A stretch of 64,000 bases of DNA from Sipunculus nudus. Lineage: Eukaryota; Annelida; Sipuncula; Golfingiida; Sipunculidae. Within the stretch, counting starts at the first letter, position 1; the number at the start of each line of letters is the position of its first letter. Positions 23,132 to 34,200 of the stretch are shown piece after piece. A program made the position numbers and the translations under genes. The DNA lies in the NCBI GenBank assembly GCA_026874595.1, contig CM049310.1:78547056-78611055 (forward strand). Reading direction: 5' to 3'. Under the pieces are notes generated by a model. That model did not search any database and was not told the origin of the DNA. It was given only the letters and a program-made list of their open reading frames with translations.

Positions 23132-23279
23132 TGAAGTCCAGCTGCTGTTCAGTGCGAAGCTAGCTTTGCTACAGTCAACACACTTTACTTCTTACTCTCT
23201 TATTGTTTATCACATTTCCAACAGTACAAGTGTTACAGAGGATAGTGGTAAGTTCCCACGGGAGGCTAATGTACCTCAA

Positions 23280-24245
23280 GTTGATTAAAGTGATGAGAAC
23301 TTTTTAGACTTTATGAAGCCATTGAACAGCAATATGGAAAAAGTGAGTGAAGCGATGTCTTCTGTGGGTCAGGCATGTGCCCATATGGGTTGGTCAGGGC
23401 CTAGTGATCAGCCTGGTGCTGTGATTGCCGGCCCAACATCATCCTCAGCCACTAAAAGGAAGGCAACCAAATTATCTGAGAAAAAATCTGAGGATAATGG
23501 AGAGGGTATATCTAACTTACTGGATACCAGTATGGATAATCCTGGTATCACTGATGATATTCTTCATACCATTGAGCAGGAGCTAAATGACGAGGAAACT
23601 GCTGGTCCTGAAATTAAGGATAAGCTGGAAAAAGTTATCAACACACCTTTCACGCTGCCACTGTCTACTGACCTGCTCCACAAAAAATTTGAACTTTACT
23701 TACGGCCAAAAAATTGATGTCATGGTGGTGCCCTGAGTAAACAGGGAAATTTGCGGGTAAGATGAGGAGAGATCAGAAGCTTAAAGATGAGATTCTCTGA
23801 AATACAGAAGTCTATCATAAAAGCCTCTGGAATGCTGGCTAATCTGGCTGAAAAACTGATCTCCTCAGGGAAAAAAAGCCACTCAGACAGGCAGTGGATG
23901 CCATAGCATTGCTTGGCAATGGTTCATTGGCTTTGTCTATGAAGCATAAAAACTTTATTTAATCTGCACTGAAACATGTATATGCAGGATTGTGTGGGGT
24001 GAATACAGCTCCCTCTCATATCTTATTTGGAGAGGATCTCCAGAAAGACATTGAGAGATGTAAAACAAGCCACCTATGTTGCAAAGGACAGTTTCCAGTC
24101 TAAAAACAAGTGGCTGGGGACCAAAAGCAAGCATTGGTTCAAGAAACACCAGAGGCAGCACAGCATCCAGATACATTGGAAGAAAAAGAAGGGGGTGATG
24201 CATTATGAAAGCACTGCAGAGGGGTTGGCGGTCAGAAATGGGTAA
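23280..24245 (+). pseudogene. DIRS-type gag-like ORF
   Basis: The open part 23313-23717 and the broken continuation to 24245 read as the first ORF of DIRS elements: a Ser/Lys-rich N-terminus (ATKRKATKLSEKKSED), then INTPFTLPLSTDLLHKKFEL followed by YLRPKN, then the helical segment SEIQKSIIKASGMLANLAEK in another frame, then a basic stretch. The family call rests on the LxEKxxKYLRPxN-like motif and helical pattern known for this family. Stops and shifts occur at 23717 and after. Confidence 0.6.
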
Positions 24246-24319
24246 CGAGCCTAAGCTCAAAGCGTATTTAACCCCGGTAAAATGAATTGTCACTTTCAAA
24301 TGGTCTTATCCTTTGCAGA

Positions 24320-25207
24320 TAATGTGGTAATACCACACACATTTAGGTCCTAGGCCCTTGCATTGTTTCATGAAGGGCATCTCAGTGTCATGAAAATGAA
24401 AAGTGTGGCAAGAAGCTACATGTGGTGGCCAGGAAGAGATCAGGAAATTGAAAATCTTGCTACGGCTTATGTAGGTTGACAGGCTATTAGAAACCAACCA
24501 TCAATAGCTCAAGTACACCGATGGGTTTATCAATGAGTCCATGGCAACATATTCATGTTGACTTTGCTGGGCCCTTTATGCACAAAATGTTGATGGTTGT
24601 ATTCGATGCCCATACAAAGTGGCCCTAGGTAAAGGTAATGAACAATAAATCAGGGAACTGCATAGTTGAAGATCTGTGAAATATTTTCACAAGGTTTGGT
24701 TACAACAACAAATTGTCAGTGACAATGCTCCACAATTTATGGGTAGTAATTTTCAGGAATTTGTGATAATGAATGGCATACAGCATATAACCAGCGCACC
24801 CTACCATCCAGCCACAAACAGTTTGGCTGTACGTTTTATCCAGAAATTCAAGAACGCACTACGGCACATAGTGATAAGTACACTCTTATTTAAAAAGATT
24901 AATAACTTTCCTCTTCTGGCTTACAGTAATGCACCTCATGCTGTAACAGGCCAAAGTCCTGCAGAGCTAATGCTTGGATGCAAAACTCCATCTGGATCTA
25001 ATGAAACCAGATCTGCGTGAATCAGTGTGTAGGTGGGAGACCTATGTTCCCCATCAGCAGTACAGGGATCACCACAGCTTTACAGAGGAGGAAGAGTTAT
25101 GGTCATGGATTACCATCAAGGAATATCAAAGTGGCTTGCAGGTGTGATTACCAGTATTAGAGCCCGGCACCGCCGCCAATTTGTGCTGCCACCAGCGGAG
25201 TTAAGAT
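24320..25207 (+). pseudogene. Gypsy integrase
   Basis: The text starts with the zinc-binding HEGHLSVMKMKSV and MWWPGRDQEIENLATA segment, with the second Cys pair partly lost to a stop. The catalytic core follows: WQHIHVDFAGPFM (first Asp), SDNAPQFMGSNF (second Asp), and HPATNSLAVRFIQKF, where the expected catalytic Glu is Val. The C-terminal chromo/SH3-like part appears as GRVMVMDYHQGISKWLAGVI at about 25090. Frameshifts and stops are frequent. Confidence 0.82.
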
Positions 25208-25705
25208 TAAGCCAAGCCAGCCAAGTTTATCATATTTCATATTTTCTGATATTTCATTAAGTCGAAGTGAGCTGATTTTGTGCTGAGTTTGGCTTGAGAA
25301 AAAATATAATGCAAAAAGACAAATCTTTAAAAACTAAAAATGCCCGAAACAAATGTTCAGAATGTGTTTATCCATTGTTTGTTTTTCGCTGAAAGGAAAC
25401 GGTGTGATTGTTTATGTATGAACATGTTAGCTTATGAAACCACTATCACAGACTATACTTGACATTTAATCACAAACTGTTTAAATGTAAAATGGATGCA
25501 ATATGTCACAGGTAATATAAGATAACTTGTTTAGATAGAAAAGATACTTTGTAACATAAAATGTTACTTTGTGACATTGTCAAAAGAAAAAGCTTTCAGG
25601 TCAGTTTAAGCCAGCCGACATTTGCAAGCTGAGTCTCAGCTTACTACTAAAGTCAAGTGTCTTTTTGTCTAAGCCAGTCGCATTTGTGTGGCTAACTCGG
25701 TTCCA
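25208..25705. other. Insertion inside the integrase C-terminus
   Basis: Integrase text stops at about 25207 and resumes at about 25740 (HTDQI-type end). The bases between are AT-rich and hold a palindrome, AAGCTGAGTCTCAGCTT, at about 25620, and several 'aagccag' words. I cannot name the inserted sequence. Confidence 0.45.
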
Positions 25706-26069
25706 GGCTCTAACCAGAAGGGAGCGACCCATGTGTTCAAATTGGTCCTAATTTGTCTTGGTGGTGACACACTGATCAGATCGTAACTTCTAGTCAGGGG
25801 ATCACTCCTATAACAGTAAATATAGTCAATAGCCATCCATGTTTAAGCCAGATGGACTGAGTGTAACTGATACCAAAATAACATCTACAGAACAATCTAA
25901 TATAACAGTTACAGCACAGTCACCTCTTGTGTCCCCAAACCAGATTGATATGAATACAGACCCACAGGCTTTTACTGATACAAACACAAGGCATTATCCC
26001 TTGTGTGAAAGAAAGATTCCTGTACATCTTGATTTATACGCTCAGAAAAAGAGTATTTTGCTAGTCTGA
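25706..26069 (+). pseudogene. Gypsy integrase tail and polyprotein C-terminus
   Basis: At about 25760 the text reads HTDQIVTSSQGITP in one frame, resembling the end of Gypsy integrases. The open stretch 25839-26069 ends in HYPLCERKIPVHLDLY, similar to the RYPxRxRxPPxRL-type end of Gypsy pol. A purine-rich tract and LTR start follow. Confidence 0.6.
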
Positions 26070-26136
26070 AATAATAGCTTGGCAAGTCTACAGATCCAAG
26101 ATTTAATTTCTCATATTACTCAAAGTGGGGAGGAGT

Positions 26137-26275
26137 TGTTGGATATGTGTTTCAAGTGCCGCCATCTACTGGCGCTTTCAGTAACTAAACTACTCATGTA
26201 CTTACGGTGTCACCACCAGGTGGCTTCTTTTGTGTGTCAGTGTGCACAGTCTACATTCCATCTATCAGAATAAAG
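26137..26275 (+). repeat. Start of a Gypsy 3' LTR
   Basis: The purine-rich AAAGTGGGGAGGAG at 26120-26133 is a good primer tract, and TGTTGGATATG starts 4 bases later. The segment contains two CTCF-like cores and AATAAA near 26270. The 3' border is not visible, and the 45-bp minisatellite starts about 70 bases on. Confidence 0.6.
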
Positions 26276-26339
26276 ATGGCTATTCTGTGCTCTCTCAATA
26301 TTACTAATGAACAGTGCCCTGGTATACATATTTCAAATT

Positions 26340-27420
26340 CATATTTGACAGTTTTCACTATTTCTGGTCACACAGGCGCAGTTCTGATCTCTGTCCAACA
26401 GGCATTGTCCTGTTTTCACTAGTTTTTTCAGACTCACGCCTCACAGGCATAACCCCAGTTTTCCAAACCTCTGACCACAGAGGCAAGGTCCTGCTGTTCT
26501 ACATTATTTTCCCAATATCTGACCTCTCAGGCATAGCCCTGATGTTCATTTTTTTTTGTGTTCACTAACCACAAAGGCATGGTCATGATATTTTAGTTTT
26601 GAGTCTTTCTGACCACACAGACATAGGCCTGCCGTTCCTTGTTTTCCCAATCTGTGGACACACAGACATGGCCCTGCCGTTCCTTGTTTTCCCAATCTGT
26701 GGACACACAGACATGCCCCTGCCGTTCCTTGTTTTCCCAATCTGTGGACACACAGACATAGGCCTGCTGTTCCTTGTTTTCCCAATCTGTGGACACACAG
26801 ACATAGGCCTGCCGTTCCTTGTTTTCCCAATCTGTGGACACACAGACATGGCCCTGCCATTCCTTGTTTTCCCAATCTGTGGACACACAGACATGGCCCT
26901 GCCGTTCCTTGTTTTCCCAATCTGTGGACACAGACATGGCCCTGCTGTTCCTTGTTTTCCCAATCTGTGGACACACAGACATGGCCCTGCTGTTCCTTGT
27001 ATTCCCAATCTGTGGACACACAGACATGGCCCTGCTGTTCCTTGTTTTCCCAATCTGTGGACACACCGACATGGCCCTGCTGTTCATTGTTTTCCCCATC
27101 TCTGACCTCACTGACATGGTCCTGCTGTTCCACAGTTTCCCAATCTCTGACTACACAGGCATGGTCTTGTTGTTCAACAGTTTTCCAAGCTATGACCACA
27201 CAGGCATGGTCCTGCTTTTCCTGTTTATGTGTCTGCTAACCATACATTTTCACCTATCTGACCACAGAGGCAAGGTCCTGCTGTTCCAATTTACCTGGTC
27301 TCGGCATAAACAAGGCCCTGTTTTCTCAATTTGTTGACTGTCCAGAAGTTTTCCATATTGCTCACCACGCAGGCATTGTCCAGCTATCCCCTTCTTACAG
27401 GTATTGACCTGCTGTCAACC
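26340..27420. repeat. 45-bp minisatellite with homogeneous core
   Basis: A 45-bp unit (core words CCTTGTTTTCCCAATCTGTG and GACACACAGACATGGCCCTG) is repeated about ten times almost perfectly at 26618-27085. It continues as strongly diverged copies on both sides (26340-26617 and 27086-27420). One unit lacks 3 bases (near 26928). Because 45 is divisible by 3, long ORFs appear on both strands. These are products of the repeat and not evidence of genes. Confidence 0.92.
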
Positions 27421-28045
27421 ACAAGCATGACTTGTAACTACTTCTCATGTAGCTTTTTTCCCCTGCCATTCAAATGATAATTCTGGAAAGAATGAAAATT
27501 ATAAAGTGATCACTTTGATAAGAGGAGGCAACAAATTTCATCTGCTGAATGTGCAATGCTATGAAACTGACACCATTAAAAATTTATTTAGAAAAGAATA
27601 TGTTAGGTACCCAGATTTCATAACCAGTTCATGTACACTGCAATTTTATGGATTCAACTGACCCAAATTTATAGTGTACAAACTTTATTCATGCAATAAT
27701 GGAATGACAAAATCCCTGATAATTTATACTAGCAAGGGTTAAGGGATAAAAAAAGAGCACTTCCAATATGTCATTTCTGTATGATGTACATTTACACTGT
27801 ATTTCAATACACTTTATTCAGTTTTCTTATATGCAATTTATTTCTTATCTTATGAAGAAATGAATGCTGGAGGAATTTTAAAACTCAAAAAATCATATTT
27901 TATGACTTCTATATGGCATTCTGAACAATCTATAATAGTTCAAGAGTAAATTTATTCTGAAATTTTGTTTATAAATTTTATGACATTTTAATGTTTTTAA
28001 AGGTTTCACGAAATCTGACACCCAAGATACCTACTCAGTATGGTG
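27421..28045 (-). other. Region downstream of TSEN15, probable 3' UTR
   Basis: Minus-strand AATAAA signals (TTTATT on the plus strand) lie at about 27953, 27838 and 27811. These suit polyadenylation of TSEN15, whose stop is at 28046. No other gene is visible. Confidence 0.5.
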
Positions 28046-28211
28046 CTACAGGTCCTCAGACCGTACAAACTTAAGGTGTTTCTTTTGGAATTTTCGTTCT
28101 CGTTCTTGTTTCTTCAGTTCCTGTAGTTCTGGTGGATCAGGAGGAACCAGTCCACTCATAATCCGATGATATTCCACCTCACCTGACCCATCCACCAGTG
28201 CTAAATTCAGA
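28046..28211 (-). CDS. TSEN15: TSEN15 exon 4 (last coding exon)
   Basis: The acceptor TAACTGCAG precedes base 28211. The exon completes a split Ser codon and encodes LNLALVDGSGEVEYHRIMSG, then LVPPDPPE and a Lys/Arg/Glu-rich tail, then TAG at 28048-28046. Confidence 0.87.
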
Positions 28212-31200
28212 CTGCAGTTACAGCAAATATCATAACCTTATAACAAGATATATAAAATGTGCAACTTTCATATAATTATATGATACTTCCATCTTGCAAG
28301 ATTCTATAAAGTTTAAAGACCTGTAGAAACAGTGGCTGGAAAATAATTCCATTCAATATAATATTCATTTAATTCCCCTAGCTCTAATGATTTCTTGTAT
28401 ATGATTTGAAGGCTGAAGTGTTCTTATTTGAGGGAAAGGGGAAAAAGTGGACTGCAGAGAGTAGTAGCAGAAAAGTAGAAAGAAAAAGAGCTGAAAAAGA
28501 GCTGAAATACAGACGTAAACTATTTTACCAGTCATCCCTCAAATGGCTGAGGACTAATCAGGTAACTGCCTAATATGTGGAACTTAAGTTATAAATTTAT
28601 GTTATTTAAATAGTGATTACTATTACAGGGTTTGTGACCACAAAATTTAGGGGACTCTCGGAACTGTCTTAAGGTAGCATTCCATGTGTGTGTGCAGTAT
28701 GAATGCGTTTACATATGCATATGCAGCTAGGAATTGCACCCATTAAATTCTCTCAGAATGATTCTATATATATGTATGCTGTATGCAGCATATTTAGAAT
28801 GCTCAGGGTAATGATTTAAAATGCATATGATGGTAAAGGATGGGGGAATTTCAAAGTTTGTCATCAGTGATAGGGTATTCCTTTGACAGACAACTTGTCT
28901 TCTTCTCCAGCTCTAGTAAAATTTAAGCCGTATTTTGCTGCATACATACTGCATATGCATACATATTAATGGAATCACAGGCTTCCATTTTCTAGCTGTA
29001 TTATATATATGTACTGCATACGCACTGCATTGCATGTATGGAATACTAGCTTTATACTTGGAACTTAGGTTTTTAAATTTGTAATTTAGATAGTGATTAC
29101 TGTAACTGGGTTTCTACGACCACAAATTTTAGGCCCACAAATGGAGCCAAGTAACCTTCAGAAAACTAATCAAGCATTGCCCCCCTCCCAAACCCCAGGA
29201 AGCAGACACCATCTTTCTCCTGGTGGCAATCCTGATATTATGATATTAAGGCAAAAAAAAATAAAAGGTATGGTTCAGGCTACGCCCGCATTAATTTTAA
29301 CCCCAGATTCAATTTTTTTTTTACTTTCATCTTTCAAGAAGATAAAATAATACAATTTTGATAAGTTTTACTTTGTTACATAGTGCTTTTACCTGTTTAG
29401 AGAAAGAATATTATGTTATTATCATGATTTTCCTTGATCATATGCCGTTTTTATCGAAACATACAAAAAATGTAATAAAACAAGTAACCCATGGGTCATG
29501 ACGCTCAGACGACTGACATGTTGACAATATGTCCTTAGCCAGGCAACTAATTATGATGATGTAGGTGGCATCATTTTCATGCATGTTAGCTTAAGTTCAT
29601 CAAGACCCATAAGCACACCAAATTTGATGACAATCAAACCAGCCTTTCCTGAGGAATCTGGCAATTTGTGTGTATTTTGCATTATTTCTGGGGTGAACAA
29701 ACATTCCCCACAAAACTCTATGAATATAGGTCACAGTGACCCAAATTCAGGTGTCTGGGGAGAACTATTGAGGAACTCTCAGGATGTCAAGTTAGAAGAT
29801 TCTGGGTCCAATCGTTATGATTTGTGCCCTGCTTTTGTATCATATTTTCAATTTTGCTGGGGGGTGCTTATAAGCACAATAGCTCAGAGAACATATGGCT
29901 AACATAGACCATAGACCCAAATCAGAAAATTCATGGTGATCAATGCATTCAGAAACTTCAGCTTTTGTATCAAATATTCCATTATGCTGGGGGGGGGGGG
30001 GGGATTCGAAGCCCAATAGCTCTGAGGTTATGAGAGACCTAATTTCAGGTTTCCAAGGAGACTTTTCATGGGCCTCCCTGCAGGTAAGATAGAAGATTCC
30101 AGGTCCAGTGGTTACCATTGGGGCTTGGTTAACGGATGTACAGACAGACAGACCATGGACAAAGGGTGCTGGCTATAGCTCAGATGACTTAGTCAGCTGA
30201 GCTAAAAAAACGCACACCCGCACTGATTCTGAAAAAAGTGCCTGAGAACCATCCCTTTTTTGGCCTAATGGGTTAATTTTATCAAATAATTTCAAAACTA
30301 TCGTACCTGTTGGTGTTATATTTGTCTTCTATTTGACACAGGTAATCATCAAACTGCTTCATGCTGAGGGGCTTCTTGCAGCTGACAGGAAGGAAGTACT
30401 CCCGTGGCTCCCCCTGGTGGGGGTATCCACTCAAGATCACTTGTTTGAATGTAGGATCTGTTTCCATGGTAACTCCCCACCATCTCTTGACTGTAAATGA
30501 CAGAAGGCAATCTTACTCATTTCCAACCACAATATATTAATATTAAATTAAGTATTTTATCAAATGGGCAACTGATAAAGTATGTTAGAGTGAAAAATCA
30601 TAAGATGGTCTTGGTGATCTTGCAAAATATTCAGCTAAAGCAATTGATTTATTAATGCTCAAGATTTGTTCTGTATTTAACTTTTTTTCAACAGCAAACA
30701 AATGACCTTTGGGTCAAGACACTCAACTGATTGACATTCATGACCTGTGATATGGTTAATATTCATAAATTTTCGTCACATTATGATTAACCTATTGGCC
30801 AATTTTGTTCAAACTTTGACCAAAATAAAATCCCTGTATATATCTGGTCAAAGCATACGAACTGATGACCCATTCAGTAAAACAGTGACTTCCAAGTCAA
30901 AATCTGCTAATACTGCACCATGACTGAAACTTGAAAGATATATGCTGAACATGGCAAAAATGTTTCAGTTCAACTGATAAAACTGTTTGTGTATTTATGT
31001 CATTAATGAGTTAATTTATATGAACAGCTGTAAATTTTCCTATCTTGTAGTTAAAAGAAAATCAGTAAAATAGAATATTCATGGTGTATCATGACTCCTA
31101 GAAGCCTTTTCAGGCCATTATGATGATGGATCATGACTCCTAGAAGCCTTTTCAGGCCAGTATGATGATGGATCATGACTCCTAGAAGCCTTTTCAGGCC

Positions 31201-34200
31201 AGTATGATGATGGGTCATGACTCCTAGAAGCCTTTTCAGGCCAGTACGATGATAGGTCATGACTCCTAGAAGCCTTTTCAGGCCAGTACGATGATGGGTC
31301 ATGAATCCTAGAAGCCTTTTCAGGCCAGTATGATGATGGATCATGACTCCTAGAAGCCTTTTCAGGCCAGTATGATGATGGATCATGACTCCTAGAAGCC
31401 TTTTCAGGCCAGTACGATGATGGGTCATGACTCCTAGAAGCCTTTTCAGGCCAGTATGATGATGGGTCATGACTCCTAGAAGCCTTTTCAGGCCAGTATG
31501 ATGATGGATCATGACTCCTAGAAGCCTTTTCAGGCCAGTATGATGATGGGTCATGACTCCTAGAAGCCTTTTCAGGCCAGTATGATGATGGATCATGACT
31601 CCTAGAAGCCTTTTCAGGCCAGTATGATGATGGGTCATGACTCCTAGAAGCCTTTTCAGGCCAGTATGATGATGGATCATGACTCCTAGAAGCCTTTTCA
31701 GGCCAGTATGATGATGGATCATGACTCCTAGAAGCCTTTTCAGGCCAGTATGATGATGGGTCATGACTCCTAGAAGCCTTTTCAGGCCAGTATGATGATG
31801 GGTCATGACTCCTAGAAGCCTTTTCAGGCCAGTATGATGATGGATCATGACTCCTAGAAGCCTTTTCAGGCCAGTATGATGATGGGTCATGACTCCTAGA
31901 AGCCTTTTCAGGCCAGTATGATGATGGATCATGACTCCTAGAAGCCTTTTCAGGCCAGTACGATGATGGGTCATGACTCCTAGAAGCCTTTTCAGGCCAG
32001 TACGATGATGGGTCATGACTCCTAGAAGCCTTTTCAGGCCAGTATGATGATGGGTCATGAATCCTAGAAGCCTTTTCAGGCCAGTATGATGATGGATCAT
32101 GACTCCTAGAAGCCTTTTCAGGCCAGTATGATGATGGATCATGACTCCTAGAAGCCTTTTCAAGCCAGTATGATGATGGGCCATGACTAAGAGTAGGCCT
32201 TATCAGGCCAGTATGATGATGGGTCATGAGTCATAGTAGGCCTTATCAGAGTTCAAGTCTCAAGTCCATGTGTGAGTCCTTGAGGTTCAAGTCCTATTCA
32301 TCTTCAAGCAAGAGTCATCTAAAACCCAGGTCCAAGTCTGAGCCTATTAAAATTTCCTTATTAAATCAAATTTAAAATGCAAATTTAAGATTACCATAAT
32401 TATTTTTATGTTAGTTTACACATGCTTCTTACTTGAATGTTCAGTTTGGTTTATCTCCCGATGCAGAACTGAAGCTTGGTAAATACAGTCATAGTTTGTA
32501 TGTATATAAATGTTTATAATATATTACAGAGCATTCTTCCTACTGGACTCGAGATGGACTCAGCCTGATTTCTCAAGTCCTTTACTCTGAGTCCGAGTAC
32601 AAGTCTGAGTCCCTAGAAAAGTGGACCAGAGTCTGGACTTGAGCCCTCCATCACTGATCTTTATTAAAGTCCGTTTCAACCCCTCATGTCCACCTGATTT
32701 TTGCTATGAAAATTTTTATTAGTTACATTTCAAGGGAAATAATTATAGTGTAGAGGAGAGGATTACAGAACCTAATTTTCAACTAGGTAACTAAATTCCT
32801 ACCTTATGCCATATTTGAGTAACAGAATTTTCTGAAAATATGAGAAATCAGTCTACATTTTACAACATATCAGACCCACTTATGGCGGTCAAGGTCATTG
32901 GTCACATGCAAAAACAGCCTCAACTGACAGCTGCTGATTGGATGATCTCATGTAAACACTCTAAAAAATATAACCAGCTAAAACAAAGATGGCTACTTAT
33001 GGAGGGACACACAATATCTGCCAGATCATGGTAAAGAGACTAAAATGTTGTGAAACATGAACGGGGGATTTACAGTAAAATTCTTAACTGCCATATTAGG
33101 TTGTCACTTCCATATGTTGTTTACTTGGAAAATATTGAAACAAATAAACTTTTAAGTAAATCATCTACAAAAAACAGGTGGACAGCAGGTGGTGAAATGG
33201 ACTATAAAATAGACATAGACTGTTAGTGTAACTTTACCTTCAACAAGACTGAGGTAGACACTGAATGCTCTCTCAGCTGCTGGTCTGTCCACACCCTGCT
33301 TCAGCAATTCCAGCATCTAAAGATAGAAAAACAAGAAATATCACTTGAAAAATTTTGAAAGATTATTGTAAATCAAATAGCTTATACAGAGTAAAAAAAT
33401 TCAGGACATTTCCTTTATGGTTCATTTTGCAGTGAATATATCTGTTATTTAAACTAGAGAATTCATCAATACCAGAGATACATCATGAGTTGAGTGATGA
33501 CAGCGAAAACATTGTCCCCTGTAACCTAGATTATGTGGCTCTATAAGATGATATGGCAGGACTTAATACATTGTAATAAAAGTGTCTGATTTCTCCTTCA
33601 TTTTCTTGTACACTGCAAACCACTTGAGTATTTTCACACCTTGCCAGGCTTGTGAACAAATAAGCACAGTGCTGCATTTTTCTGATTTTAATCAGGCTAT
33701 CTGTAGAATTATATTACCATATGCAAGAGTGTCAATTATCATTGTGCAAAATTTGAAGCTATCATATAATAGGTGCCACAGTTTAGACAAAGGAACTGCC
33801 AAAAGAGGTCAACACATTTGATAGGGCAAGGGAGACCATGGGATGATTTAGTTTTGTGGTGAGTGGTGACTCTGCTGCCCACCCTACTATGTGTAAGTGA
33901 ACCTGCAATGAGCAGGAAACATTTATTATGAAAATATATAGGAATAAGCCTTCTCATTGGTGAAAAAACTTGCAACTGCCGGATTATGAATCCTGTGCAC
34001 TGCCACTTGCCCCACAGTTGACTTGTACCAAGATACTTTATTCTGTATCGCTCTGCTGCTCTACATCAATGTCTTCACCTTGACCCTTATGAAACGGCTG
34101 TGTGAGGTTCCAAATAGGAGAAAGCTTTGGAATTGTATATGGGAGTGTCTTGATGATCTCAACAAAGGAAATACCTTGTAGTTATCTATGGTAATTTTAT

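Noticed and set aside
26546-27337. Long overlapping ORFs on both strands as a repeat protein gene
   Set aside because: All are produced by a 45-bp tandem unit; every frame without a stop in one unit stays open. No start context, splice or domain supports a gene.
31051-32227. Two minus-strand ORFs of about 370 codons
   Set aside because: They are frames of the 42-bp minisatellite inside a TSEN15 intron.
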